Numbered from the stretch's first letter, positions 1 to 8,527 are shown. The stretch is DNA of 37,265 nucleotides from Frankiaceae bacterium (GCA_025929315.1 JAICMI010000009.1:1-37265); one strand, 5' to 3'. The notes: generated from the sequence alone by a model not told the origin. Translations and numbers: made by a program.

Positions 1-1
1 C

Positions 2-30
2 GGGCGCGGTGCGCTTCTCGCACCGCGCCC
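2..30 (-). terminator. Perfect 12-bp hairpin after the DksA-like gene
   Basis: Positions 2-13 and 19-30 are exact reverse complements, making a 12-bp GC-rich stem with a 5-nt loop (CTTCT on the plus strand). It lies 14 bp beyond the stop of the minus-strand zinc-finger gene (45-416), where a terminator is expected. Any U-tract for minus-strand transcription would lie outside the window, so intrinsic termination cannot be confirmed. Confidence 0.7.
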
Positions 31-44
31 AAACCTTCGCACCG

Positions 45-416
45 CTACCGCCGGCGACTTCGAGTCGCCTGGCAGGCGATGCAGTACCGGGCGGCGGGCA
101 GGATCTCCAGCCGTTCTGCGTTGATGGGGTTCGAACAGTCCCCACACAGGCCGTAGCTGCCATCGTCGAGCCGGCCGAGCGCCGCCTCGGTGTCGGCTAG
201 TTGCTGCCGGGCGGCGGTAAGGAGCTGCCTGGTGACGTGCCGTCCGTTCGCCTCTGATCCGTCGTCAGCGTCTTCATCGATCGGTGCCAGCGCCTCATAG
301 GACAGGTCGGTGAGGTCGGCAAGTTGCTGCCTCCACTGCTGCTTGAGCAGGGTGCGGCGCAACGCTAGGTCCTTGCTCACAGCCGTTGGGCTGACATGGA
401 GAGCCAAAGTAGTCAT
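45..416 (-). CDS. TraR/DksA-family C4 zinc-finger protein
   Basis: The 123-residue protein has a helical N-terminal half and a C-terminal four-cysteine zinc finger: Cys91 and Cys94 (CGDC) paired with Cys112 and Cys115 (CIAC). The preceding motif, LDDGSYGLCGDC, is typical of the DksA/TraR family. Family members bind in the secondary channel of RNA polymerase and adjust initiation during stress; that role is inferred here. Start is ATG at 416 with GAGAAGG about 11 nt upstream. The very basic end (TRSRRR) is unusual but not disabling. A second family member, only distantly similar, is encoded at 31698-32093. The gene ends just before the hairpin at 2-30. Confidence 0.88.
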   Translation of the reverse strand: MTTLALHVSPTAVSKDLALRRTLLKQQWRQQLADLTDLSYEALAPIDEDADDGSEANGRHVTRQLLTAARQQLADTEAALGRLDDGSYGLCGDCSNPINAERLEILPAARYCIACQATRSRRR

Positions 417-483
417 CGTCTGTTCGCCTTCTCAGGGTGAGCGGAGTGGAGGCCGCAGCGCGTCTGGCGCTTTGCCACCGGGG

Positions 484-888
484 TTAGCGGGAGAAGGCGT
501 GCTGAGGAGGAGCACGACGGGACGGCAGTCGGCCCAACGCCGGGCTGCCCGTCGACGCTGCCGAGGCGACGAGCGTGAGGAGCAGCGCAACAACGAGTAC
601 GGGTGGTAGCAGGGCGGCCGAAGTCCCGGTGGTACTGCGCTGCCCGTGAGTAGGTGTCGCGGCCTTCAGGCCGCTGACACCGACAACACCGTCGACCCCA
701 TCGGTCTCCAGGTGGATGCCGATCTGGGCATGGCCGAAGGCCCACGGTGATGCCGTGCTTGGTTTTGCACCGGCCGATCCGCTCAAAGCGATAACGGAAA
801 CAACCGCAAGGATTGCGGCTACAACGCTGCGCCTGCCCGGACAGCGAGACGCCCAGGAGGGCATCCCTCCGGCTGGTGCGCGCAACAT
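484..888 (-). CDS. Hypothetical small exported, C-terminally anchored protein
   Basis: About 134 residues. The N-terminus is basic (CPGRR) followed by a hydrophobic stretch ending in SGSAGA, which looks like a signal peptide with a signal-peptidase site. The middle is Gly/Val/Thr-rich. Near the end is a second hydrophobic segment (LLPPVLVVALLLTLVASA) followed by an Arg-rich tail. This suggests an exported protein held in the membrane by its C-terminus. No LPxTG sorting motif is present and I recognise no family. Start ATG at 888 is chosen because AGAGG lies about 8 nt upstream; GTG 897 and ATG 894 are in frame. Function unknown. Confidence 0.5.
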   Translation of the reverse strand: MLRAPAGGMPSWASRCPGRRSVVAAILAVVSVIALSGSAGAKPSTASPWAFGHAQIGIHLETDGVDGVVGVSGLKAATPTHGQRSTTGTSAALLPPVLVVALLLTLVASAASTGSPALGRLPSRRAPPQHAFSR

Positions 889-1077
889 GTCCATCACCTC
901 TCGCGACCCATGAGCGGTCTTGCGCCTTCAGGATGGCTAGTGGCGGGTGCATCCTCAGGGTCACGCACCGGACGACTGTGACTGTCCGCGGCTGCCGACG
1001 CTCGGCAACGAAGATTGGCCTCGTCAGGACCGACCGGGCGCTAGTCATGGAGCAGCGCTACGTCGGCGCTTCATCGA

Positions 1078-2781
1078 ATGCACCCTTTCGATTGCGCAGC
1101 ATTGCGTGCTGCCGATCTGGACACCTACCCTGACGTGGTGAAGGCCCCTCGGGCTGATGCGTCGGTGCCGTCGCGCCGTTCCCTCGATCGGCCCGGGCAG
1201 GGGCCACATGCGCGCGCGTTGCTCGCTTTCCCGTGGGCGACGACGCCGGTCGGACCGGTCGACGGCTGGCCCGAGCAGCTGCGTCTCCTGGTCCAGGTGA
1301 TGCTGAGCTCGGAGTTCCCGATGATGATCGTCTGGGGCAACGAATACACGCAGCTGTACAACGACGGCTTCCGCCCCATCCTCGGGACGGATAAGCACCC
1401 CGGCGCGCTCGGACGCAGCGCTCGCGAGACGTGGTCGGAGATCTGGGACGAGATCGGGCCGCTCTTTGCCAAGGTCTTCGCCGGCGAAGCGGTGTGGAAC
1501 GCCGATCATCGGCTGCTGATCAACCGCAACGGCTACGACGAAGAGACGTTCTTCACCTACTCATACAGCCCGATCCACGACGACTCGGACTCCGTGGCTG
1601 GATTGCTCGTGGTGGCCACGGAGACGACGGCCGAGGTCGTCGACCGGCGGCGACTCAGCTGCGTCGGCAGTCTCGCCAGGGCGCTCGTCGGGGCCACGTC
1701 CATCGAGTCGGTCACGAACGTGACGATCGACGCCCTGCGGGACTGCGTGCCAGCGACGGCAATCGCGATCCACATGGTGCTCACTGACAGCGTCGTACGA
1801 ATCGCGAGTGTTGCCGGTCACCGCGCCGACGCGACCGATGACGCCCTCATTCGCGAGGTGGCTAACTCTCCCCGTCCGATCGTGCTGGACCAGGCGTGGG
1901 AACCGGGTCAACCCGCGTCTCGAGTGGCATTCGCGATCGACCACCCGAAGTTGCGGACGGTGGTCACCGTCGCAACCAACGACTGTCGCCCGTTCGACGA
2001 GGGGTACGAGCAGTTCATCGATCTCGTCCGGGCGGCGATGTCCGCATCCATGACCGCGGCGCTGGTCCGGGCGGAGGAGCTCGGTGCTCTCCGACTCATC
2101 AGCGACACGCTGCAAAACGCGATGCTGGAGCCGGCATCAGACCTCCCGACCGTCGCCGCGCGGTATTTGCCCGTAGCCAGCAACCTCACGGTCGGGGGCG
2201 ACTGGTACGACGTGCTCGACCTCGGCGGGGGACGCCGTGGCCTCATCGTCGGCGACTGCGTCGGTCATGGTCTCGAAGCCGCCACCGCGATGGGCGCGCT
2301 TCGAAATGTGAGCCGTGCGCTCCTCGCCGACGGCCATGGTCCCGCGGAGGTGATCGCGTCGTTGGACCGGTTCGCGACGACGATGCCCGCTGCCGCGTGC
2401 GCGACTGTCGTGTGCGCTGTCGTCGATCTCACCGAGCTCGTGATCACATACTCCAACGCTGGCCACCCCCCGCCGTTGCTCGTGCAGGGCGACGAGGTCG
2501 TCTGGCTCGAGCAGGCGCTGGCCACGCCGCTCGCCGTCGACGAACCGATTCGACGAGAAGCCCGACTCAACGTGCGCCCGGACGACCTGCTCGTCCTTTA
2601 CACCGACGGCCTCGTCGAACGCCGCCACGAGAATCTCGACGAGGGTCTGCTCCGCCTCGCCAAGGCAGCAGTCGCCTCGCGCGACGAGCCGGTGGAGGAG
2701 ATCGCCAACAGGCTGATTGAGGAGTTGGTCGGCACGACGGCACGCGACGACGTGGCGCTCGTCGTCAAGCGGATCCATTAG
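1078..2781 (+). CDS. PAS-GAF-SpoIIE (PP2C-type) serine phosphatase
   Basis: The 567-residue protein has a PAS-like sensor (about 60-190), a GAF-like domain (about 200-330) and a SpoIIE/RsbU-type PP2C phosphatase domain (about 340-565). Metal-binding motifs of the phosphatase are visible: GGDWYD at 373-378, VGDCVGHG at 391-398, and a late LYTDGLVE. Such enzymes dephosphorylate STAS-domain anti-sigma antagonists and so release sigma factors under stress. Actinobacteria often carry many of them with varied sensors. No transmembrane segment is seen, so it is probably cytosolic. No clear ribosome-binding site precedes ATG 1078; the first 50 residues are poorly conserved in appearance, so the true start may be further in. 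A plausible target is the STAS protein at 21519, but this is inference. Confidence 0.9.
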   Translation: MHPFDCAALRAADLDTYPDVVKAPRADASVPSRRSLDRPGQGPHARALLAFPWATTPVGPVDGWPEQLRLLVQVMLSSEFPMMIVWGNEYTQLYNDGFRPILGTDKHPGALGRSARETWSEIWDEIGPLFAKVFAGEAVWNADHRLLINRNGYDEETFFTYSYSPIHDDSDSVAGLLVVATETTAEVVDRRRLSCVGSLARALVGATSIESVTNVTIDALRDCVPATAIAIHMVLTDSVVRIASVAGHRADATDDALIREVANSPRPIVLDQAWEPGQPASRVAFAIDHPKLRTVVTVATNDCRPFDEGYEQFIDLVRAAMSASMTAALVRAEELGALRLISDTLQNAMLEPASDLPTVAARYLPVASNLTVGGDWYDVLDLGGGRRGLIVGDCVGHGLEAATAMGALRNVSRALLADGHGPAEVIASLDRFATTMPAAACATVVCAVVDLTELVITYSNAGHPPPLLVQGDEVVWLEQALATPLAVDEPIRREARLNVRPDDLLVLYTDGLVERRHENLDEGLLRLAKAAVASRDEPVEEIANRLIEELVGTTARDDVALVVKRIH

Positions 2782-2838
2782 TCAGCAGGACGCCAGATAG
2801 GGGCGCTGCGGCGAAGCGGCCATGTCCGACCCCAGACT

Positions 2839-3477
2839 GTGGTCATGACGGGCTTCGGTCAGTTCACCGATCTCGTCGCCAACGCCTCCGGTTGGGCCTA
2901 CCTGATCCTGCTGCTCTTTGCGTATCTGGATGCGCTAGTTCCGATCGTCCCGAGCGAGGCCTCCGTCATCACCGCGGGTGTCGTCGCCTCAAGCGGCGAC
3001 CTGTCGCTGTCTGTCGTCATCGCGATCGCCTGCATGGGCGCGTTTCTCGGCGACAACACCGGCTATCTGCTGGGTCGTCGATATGGCACTCGGATCACCG
3101 AGCGTTTCTTTTCGGGGGAGAAGGCGACCCGGCGGGTCGAGTGGGCCGAGCGGCAGATCCGCGAGCGCGGCGGCGAGCTGATCCTCGTCGGTCGGTTCAT
3201 CCCCGGCGGTCGCACTCTTGTCGCGCTCACGGCGGGAACGGCTGGCTATGTGTGGCGACGTTTCGCCGCGCTGGACGCCATCGCTGCACTCGCTTGGGCG
3301 CTTTACGCTGCGCTGCTCGGTTACTTCGGCGGTCGGGCGTTTGAGAACCAGCCCTGGAAGGGCCTGCTGCTTGCATTCGGGCTGGCTCTGTCCGTCACTG
3401 CAATAACCGAGGGAGTGCGGAGAGTCCGCCGGCGTTCTGTTGCTCGCGGCGACGCTAGGGCAGCCGGATGGCGTTGA
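2839..3477 (+). CDS. DedA-family (VTT/SNARE-associated) membrane protein
   Basis: About 212 residues with several hydrophobic segments. The DedA pattern is clear: VPSE at 37-40 in the first re-entrant region, GAFLGDN at 67-73, and GRFIPGGR at 118-125 with the conserved arginines. DedA proteins are inner-membrane transporters of the VTT fold, linked to undecaprenyl-phosphate or phospholipid flipping and to membrane homeostasis. GTG 2839 and ATG 2845 are both possible starts and differ by two residues. It follows the phosphatase gene after 57 bp on the same strand. The C-terminal 30 residues are rich in Arg and not conserved-looking. Confidence 0.9.
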   Translation: MVMTGFGQFTDLVANASGWAYLILLLFAYLDALVPIVPSEASVITAGVVASSGDLSLSVVIAIACMGAFLGDNTGYLLGRRYGTRITERFFSGEKATRRVEWAERQIRERGGELILVGRFIPGGRTLVALTAGTAGYVWRRFAALDAIAALAWALYAALLGYFGGRAFENQPWKGLLLAFGLALSVTAITEGVRRVRRRSVARGDARAAGWR

Positions 3478-3495
3478 AGGTTCCCGCGCTCGTGA

Positions 3496-3780
3496 CCTTG
3501 CCGTCACCGTCAATCACGGTTCATCCGCAACACCGGCGACCCCGCAACCGCGGACCTGTCCGTCGCGATCGTGGATGACTGGCAGAGCCGCGGCGCGGGA
3601 TCGCTCCTCGTCAAACGGCTGTCGGCGCGAGCAGCCGGCGAGAACATCTCGCACTTCACCGCTATGACGGCGACCGGCAACGTCCGAGCGCGCCGGCTGC
3701 TCGGCAAACTCGGCGACGTCGCGATCACCGGCCGCGACGGCCCGACCGTGTCTTATCGAGTCGCTCTTCCAGGGCCTGTG
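3496..3780 (+). pseudogene. N-terminally truncated GNAT acetyltransferase remnant
   Basis: Reading frame 1 after the TGA at 3493 encodes the C-terminal half of a GNAT acetyltransferase: an ADLSVAIVDDWQSRGAG segment, which is beta4 plus the acetyl-CoA-binding loop (Q/R-x-x-G-x-G/A), then a helix and a TATGNVRARRLLGKLG segment. The N-terminal half that should precede it is absent, since a stop codon and the DedA gene end lie immediately upstream. The frame runs on to 3933, but residues beyond about 3780 no longer look like the family. I call it a decayed fragment; a short functional protein from GTG 3571 is unlikely. Confidence 0.65.
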
Positions 3781-4001
3781 CAAACCCGCAAGCGGCGACG
3801 TCCGAGCTCAGTCGTGTCCATCGCCTTGGCTGCCACTGCGGTCGACGGCACGGATTGTCAAGCACCGCTCCGGCCGTTCGGTGGCGCTCCTCTCCAACGG
3901 CGGTATCGCAAGCGCGATCAATCCGCTGGATAAACGGGGGCTGCATGAGCCGCGGATCGTCGCACTCAACATGGCAAGAACGCACTCTCTAGGCTGGGTC
4001 A
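3781..4001 (+). other. Non-coding stretch, possible second gene relic
   Basis: No convincing gene is present. From about 3851 to 3985 frame 2 is open and reads IVKHRSGRSVALLSNGG and later PRIVALNMA. This faintly resembles the C-terminal part of histidine-phosphatase (phosphoglycerate-mutase-like) proteins, where a hydrophobic strand, a small-residue turn and a VALN strand occur in this order. The match is weak and there is no start or upstream domain. With the GNAT relic it suggests a scar of deleted genes. Confidence 0.25.
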
Positions 4002-5627
4002 GTGACTCGGATTGCCCTCTTGAACGCGCTTGCCGCTCCCGGCCTCGCCGCCGCCGTCGACGAACTGGGCGAGCATCTTCGTCGCTGCGGGCTCACGGTG
4101 GTGCCGTGGCCGGAATCGGCGGACGCCGTCCTGGTCTGGGCCGACCAGAGCCTCCCTGGGACAACCGAGCAAGTTCTCGCACACGGGGAAGCCGGCCGGC
4201 CGGTGCTTCTGGCGGGCCCTACCGCTGCTTGCTGGTCCGGCGCCGAGGCCCTCCTGGACGCGGCGGGTCTCCTCGCCGGCTCGCCGACGCCCTTGCACGA
4301 CGTCCGGCTGCGCACCGTCCACGGCAACCCGGTCTGTCGCAGGTCTCCGGCCGAGCTGGACGTGCGCGACCGATGGCTCGCGGTCGACAAGGCATCTGAC
4401 GACGTCGAAGTGATCATCACGGCGATGACAGGCCTCACCGAGCATCCCGTCATGACCTGGCGCCCGTCGACCAACGTCGGCGTCCTCAGCACCGGTTGGT
4501 CCGCCGAGACGGTCCGTGATCCGGAGTTCCGCCGACTGACTCTTCGCTGGGTGCGGCACGCGCTCGGGCTCGACGAAAGCCCCGTGTTGCGGATCGGCAT
4601 GCTCGGCTTCGGCGCGATCGGCCTCGAGCACGCCGAAGCGGCTACGGCGGTCGAGGGCCTGGCGCTCGCTGCTGTCTGTGATCGCAGCCCGGAGCGGGTG
4701 GAGGCGGCGCAGGCGGCGCATCCGGGCGTCCGTTCATACATCGACGCTGACGACCTGCTGGCGAGCGACGAGGTCGACCTGGTGGTCGTCTCCACCCCTC
4801 CGAACACGCACGCCGACTGGGCGTTGCGCGCGATGGCGGCGGGCAAGCACGTGGTCGTCGAGAAACCGTTCTGCCTCACGACCGCTGAAGCGGACCAGAT
4901 GATCAGCCTCGCGTCGGACGCCGGGCGCGGGCTCGCGGTCTATCAGAACCGACGGTGGGACGCGGACTACCTGACCCTCAAGCGGCTCATCCGAAGTGGC
5001 GCGATCGGCGAGACGTTCCAGTACGAGTCGTTCGTCGGCGGGTTCGGCCACCCGTGCAACTACTGGCACTCTGACGAAGAAGTCAGCGGCGGCGCGATCT
5101 ACGACTGGGGCTCGCACTATCTCGACTGGGCACTCGACCTCCTGCCGCAGCAGATCGACCACGTCAGTGCGGTGACGCACAAACGCAGATGGCACGACGT
5201 CACCAACGCCGACCACACCCGCGTGCTCGTCCGGTTCACCGACGGAGTGGAAGCAGAGTTCGTCCACTCCGATCTGGCCGCTGCACCGAAGCCCAAGTGG
5301 TACGTCCTCGGCACCGAAGGAGCCATCGTCGGCTCCTGGCGCAACGAGCGGGTGATCTCCCGCAACGGGGTCGGCGCGCTCGTCGAGGACCTGCTGGCCC
5401 CAGCAGACTCTCCGGCGCAGCTGACGCTGCACTCCGCCGACGGCTCGGTGACCGACTTGGCGATCCCGGCGGCGCCGGCGTATCCGTTTCACCGTGAGCT
5501 CGCCGACTTCGTCCTCACCGGCGTGCCCATGTCGGTCACTCCCCACGGGTCGCGGCGCAACATCGCCGTCATGGAGGCCGCGACCGCGTCGGCGCGCCAG
5601 GGTGGCCGGCCGGTGTCACCCCGCTGA
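4002..5627 (+). CDS. ThuA-like domain fused to Gfo/Idh/MocA oxidoreductase
   Basis: The 541-residue protein has two parts. Residues 1-190 resemble ThuA/class-I-amidotransferase-like domains of sugar-utilisation loci (strands RIALLNAL and AVLVWA, and a closing HPVMTWRP-NVGVLSTGW segment). Residues 197-541 are a Gfo/Idh/MocA enzyme with a nucleotide-binding GFGAIG at 202-207, VVVSTPPNTH at 261-270 and the EKP motif at 287-289, followed by the C-terminal sheet domain (GGAIYDWGSHYLDWALDL). These enzymes use NAD(P) to oxidise or reduce sugars, inositols and related compounds. The gene is 4 bp upstream of a second family member, so they form an operon and may act in sequence. Start GTG 4002 has only a weak ribosome-binding site. 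Substrate unknown. Confidence 0.88.
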   Translation: MTRIALLNALAAPGLAAAVDELGEHLRRCGLTVVPWPESADAVLVWADQSLPGTTEQVLAHGEAGRPVLLAGPTAACWSGAEALLDAAGLLAGSPTPLHDVRLRTVHGNPVCRRSPAELDVRDRWLAVDKASDDVEVIITAMTGLTEHPVMTWRPSTNVGVLSTGWSAETVRDPEFRRLTLRWVRHALGLDESPVLRIGMLGFGAIGLEHAEAATAVEGLALAAVCDRSPERVEAAQAAHPGVRSYIDADDLLASDEVDLVVVSTPPNTHADWALRAMAAGKHVVVEKPFCLTTAEADQMISLASDAGRGLAVYQNRRWDADYLTLKRLIRSGAIGETFQYESFVGGFGHPCNYWHSDEEVSGGAIYDWGSHYLDWALDLLPQQIDHVSAVTHKRRWHDVTNADHTRVLVRFTDGVEAEFVHSDLAAAPKPKWYVLGTEGAIVGSWRNERVISRNGVGALVEDLLAPADSPAQLTLHSADGSVTDLAIPAAPAYPFHRELADFVLTGVPMSVTPHGSRRNIAVMEAATASARQGGRPVSPR

Positions 5628-5631
5628 GTCG

Positions 5632-6597
5632 ATGACCGTTTGTTGGGGTTTCCTCGGCGCCGGCTGGATCGCGAGCCGCGCACTCGCGCCAGCGGTCGCG
5701 ACGGCTGAAGGTGCAGTGCTCCAGGGGGTCGCCGCGCGCGACATCACCCGCGCCGTCGCGCTTGAGCCGGTCGGTCGTTGCTACGACGACTACGCAGCTC
5801 TTCTCGCTGACGATGACATCGACGCCGTATACATCTCGCTGACCAACGAGATGCATGCCCGCTGGTCGATCTCAGCATTGGAAGCCGGCAAGCATGTGCT
5901 TTGCGAGAAGCCGCTCGCGATGAACAGCGACGAAGCCAACGCAATGGCTGAGGCCGCGGCGAAGGCAGGCCGGCTTCTCGTCGAAGCGTCCTGGTACCGG
6001 TGGCACCCGCGTGTGCGGCGCGCGCAACAACTGCTAGCCGCCGGGACGATAGGCGCCGTCCGCCACGTCGCCGCGGGCTTCACCTTCGCCGGGGAGCTCG
6101 AAGGCAACTATCGACTGGAGCCGGCGCGCGGCGGCGGCGCCCTGTACGACGTCGGTTGTTACGCCGTCTCCGCAGCGCAATGGGCGTTCGGCGGCGCGCC
6201 CGTGATCGACGTCGCCGCGCGTCAGCAGATCGGCCCGACGGGGGTCGACCTCGTCACCGAGGCAGTGCTCGCCTTTCCCGATGGTGAAGCGGAGATCCGC
6301 GCCGGCATCGCCGAGCCGCCGACACAATGGCTGGTCATCACCGGAGACGCCGGCGAGATCGAGTTCCGCGACGCGCCCTACACCTCGTGGCGGGACGACC
6401 CGACCATGCTGCTGCTGTCCGACGGCAGCACGACCGAGCGCATAGAACTTCCCGCGACGGACGCTTACCGAGTGATGATCGAGGAGACCTCGGCGGTCAT
6501 CGACGGACGACCCGGATGGGTGCTGCCGGTCGGCGAGTCGATCGAGACGGCGCGCGTGCTCGATGCGATCTTCAGCTGCGCGGACCTCGCGAGGTAG
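5632..6597 (+). CDS. Gfo/Idh/MocA-family oxidoreductase
   Basis: The 321-residue protein is a standard single-domain-pair family member: Rossmann GAGWIA at 9-14, VYISLTNEMH at about 66-75, the EKP motif at 92-94 (LCEKPLAM) and a C-terminal domain with GGGALYDVGCYAV. Conserved Lys93 is the expected catalytic or substrate-contact residue. ATG 5632 is chosen over upstream frame-open codons because it follows the TGA of the previous gene by 4 bp and begins directly before the Rossmann strand. It is most like the dehydrogenases acting on glucose, xylose or trans-dihydrodiol-type substrates; the substrate cannot be fixed from sequence. Confidence 0.9.
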   Translation: MTVCWGFLGAGWIASRALAPAVATAEGAVLQGVAARDITRAVALEPVGRCYDDYAALLADDDIDAVYISLTNEMHARWSISALEAGKHVLCEKPLAMNSDEANAMAEAAAKAGRLLVEASWYRWHPRVRRAQQLLAAGTIGAVRHVAAGFTFAGELEGNYRLEPARGGGALYDVGCYAVSAAQWAFGGAPVIDVAARQQIGPTGVDLVTEAVLAFPDGEAEIRAGIAEPPTQWLVITGDAGEIEFRDAPYTSWRDDPTMLLLSDGSTTERIELPATDAYRVMIEETSAVIDGRPGWVLPVGESIETARVLDAIFSCADLAR

Positions 6598-6654
6598 GTC
6601 GCCCGGCAGCGGACATGGCGCGCGACCTTCTCTATCGGCCCAAGGGGAGGTCGA

Positions 6655-7332
6655 TCAGGGCCAGTCCGCTCTTGGCGTCGTGCCGTCGTCTGAGGTGGCC
6701 GGGTGCTTCAGGCCGGCATAGATCGCGCCGCGGCGACCACCCTGGCCGATGATCGCCTCGAGCTGCTCGTCGCTGGTGCGCCCGACGCGGATCCGTACGC
6801 CGTCGTAGGTGACGACGTCGAGCTCGTCGACGTTGTCGACGGTCTTGCCGGCCATCACCGAGTGCGTCCCGCAGGCGTTGTTGCCGATCATCCCGCCGAG
6901 AGTTGCGTGGTCGTGCGTCGCCGGGTCCGGGCCGAACGTCAGCTGATACTCCTCGGCGGCGTCCCGCAGCTCGTCGCACACCAAGCCCGGCTGCACCCTT
7001 GCTTGCCGCGCCTGCGGATCCAGGTGCACGAGGGCGTGCATGTACTTCGAGAAGTCGAAGACGACCGCCGAGTTGACGCTCTGGCCGGCGAGCGCCGTGC
7101 CACAACCTCGGCCGAGCACCGGCGCGCCATGCCTGCGACACACCTCCAGGCCGGCGAGCACGTCCTGCTCATGCCGCGGAATCACGACTCCGATCGGCAC
7201 CTGGCGGAACACCGACGCGTCATACGCGTACAACGCCCGCGAGCCAGCGTCGAAGCGCACCTCGCCCTCTAGCGCTTCGGCCAGCTCACGCTGCAGCGCG
7301 TCGGCGTACTCCGGCGGCACGGAGTCACGCAT
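6655..7332 (-). pseudogene. Truncated FAD-linked oxidase (N-terminal fragment of FAD/Fe-S oxidoreductase)
   Basis: About 225 residues match the start of large FAD-linked oxidases of the GlcD/D-lactate dehydrogenase (YdiJ-like) type: the FAD-binding PCMH fold appears as VIPRHEQDVLAGLEVC, PVLGRGCGTALAGQSVN and LGGMIGNNACGTHSV. Full-length relatives run to about 950 residues with a C-terminal cap and Fe-S domains. Here the frame ends after YAGLKHP with an unrelated short tail, and the convergent oxidoreductase gene lies directly beyond. Roughly three quarters of the protein is missing, including the flavin cap and iron-sulfur part. Likely start ATG 7332 (MRDSVPPEYADAL). It is probably not functional. 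Confidence 0.75.
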
Positions 7333-7430
7333 CGAAGAGGCGTCGCGTTGACGCCGGGCGGCTGGTGCTGCACCTCGTGTCACGATATACGCGCTACCGC
7401 ATAGGAGAAGCGGGCAAACCCTGGAGAGAC

Positions 7431-8192
7431 GTGGAACGCTCTTACCTGGACAGGCGCGCGGGGCTGGCGCCTGCCCTGGCAGCTGTCGCCGGTTACGTCG
7501 ATGCGGTCGGGTACTTGAGCCTGAACGTGTTCACCGCCCACATGAGCGGCAACAGCGCCCGCCTCGGCGTTTACCTGAGCCACCACGGATGGCACGACGC
7601 GCTCGTGGTGGTTTTCGCCGTGGCCGTCTTCGTTGCCAGCATCGCCGCGGGGACGCTCATCATGGAGCTGGGTGCACGTGGTGGTCGGACGCACACCGAC
7701 GCGCTGCTCCTCCTTGTCGAAGCTGCACTGCTCGCGGTGTTTGCCGTCGTTGGCCAGCTCTCGCAAGTGCAGGGGCGGATACCCAGTGCGCCCGCTGTCC
7801 AGTTCTACGGGCTTGTTGCCTGCGCCGTCTGCGCGATCGGGCTGCAGACCGCGTCGCTGCAGCGCATCAGTGGGCAGCCCGTCCGCACCGCCTTCGTTTC
7901 CGGCATGCTGACAGCGCTGGCCGACGAGATCGTCGGCGCGGTGACGCAACCACATGCCGGTCGGGGCAAGCGCAGCTACCTCGCCGATGAGCTCGGCATG
8001 CGCGGAAGGCCACAGCCGGGCCGCGCGTTGCTCATCGCGTTCATCTGGCTGGGCTACGTCGGCGGGGCAACCGGAGGAGCCTTCCTGCAGCGGTCTTGGC
8101 ACTTGATGTCGCTGGTCTTGCCGATCGCACTGCTGGTCGCCGTCGCAGCGGCGACCCGGCGCCTCCTCGAGCGCAGCTCGCCCGGGCACTAA
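7431..8192 (+). CDS. YoaK/DUF1275-family membrane protein
   Basis: About 253 residues with six predicted hydrophobic segments. The DUF1275 hallmarks are present: AGYVDAVGYL near the N-terminus, followed by FTAHMSGN, and later GLQTASLQRISG and a TAFVSGMLT segment. The family is widespread in bacteria and of unknown function. GTG 7431 is chosen because GGAGAG lies immediately upstream; an upstream in-frame GTG at 7365 would overlap the divergent FAD-oxidase fragment. The intergenic AT-containing stretch GATATA at 7384-7389 may be part of a promoter. The gene converges on the small-protein gene ending at 8240. Confidence 0.87.
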   Translation: MERSYLDRRAGLAPALAAVAGYVDAVGYLSLNVFTAHMSGNSARLGVYLSHHGWHDALVVVFAVAVFVASIAAGTLIMELGARGGRTHTDALLLLVEAALLAVFAVVGQLSQVQGRIPSAPAVQFYGLVACAVCAIGLQTASLQRISGQPVRTAFVSGMLTALADEIVGAVTQPHAGRGKRSYLADELGMRGRPQPGRALLIAFIWLGYVGGATGGAFLQRSWHLMSLVLPIALLVAVAAATRRLLERSSPGH

Positions 8193-8239
8193 CCCAGATC
8201 AGGCCTTCGCCCCGTGTTGGCTTTTCCCGGATCTCGGCG

Positions 8240-8527
8240 TCACCCTGTCCGGCGCGCTGGATGCGACTGCGGGTCGAGCCTCGCGTCGTCGGTGCTGGTC
8301 CCCGTCCGAAGCTGCAGCTGGTGTCGGGCGACGAGCTCGCACATCAGCAGCCAGTCGTCGGTCTGGGTCACGCCGGTGAACCGAGCGGCTGCGGCCGCGC
8401 GGCCGACCTCACGCATCACAGCGGTGGGATCGACATCCGGGAACTCGGTCAGCAGATGTTCGGTGAGCTCGTCGTAGGAGGAGTGACTCGGGCAGCAGCG
8501 GATCAGCCGCTCGGTGGTCTCGAACAT
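8240..8527 (-). CDS. Hypothetical small helical protein (95 aa)
   Basis: The 95-residue product is mostly helical and acidic/basic mixed, with a YDELTEHLLTEFPDVD segment, a central AAAAARFTG stretch and a basic, low-complexity tail. It resembles small actinobacterial hypothetical proteins of about 80-100 residues with an (F/L)P-x-VD motif, but I cannot name the family. Start ATG 8527 is firm: AAGGAG lies 5 nt upstream. It lies 29 bp downstream of the GH15 gene on the same strand and is probably the last gene of that operon. An open frame extends upstream through the GH15 gene, but it is a shadow. Confidence 0.65.
   Translation of the reverse strand: MFETTERLIRCCPSHSSYDELTEHLLTEFPDVDPTAVMREVGRAAAAARFTGVTQTDDWLLMCELVARHQLQLRTGTSTDDARLDPQSHPARRTG

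Noticed and set aside
413-1048. 211-codon minus-strand frame covering the small exported protein
   Set aside because: The alternative frame at 484-888 has a signal peptide, a membrane helix and a ribosome-binding site; this one is Arg/Cys-rich and featureless.
1896-2720. 274-codon plus-strand frame inside the phosphatase gene
   Set aside because: Out of frame with clear PP2C motifs and almost wholly Arg/Pro/Gly.
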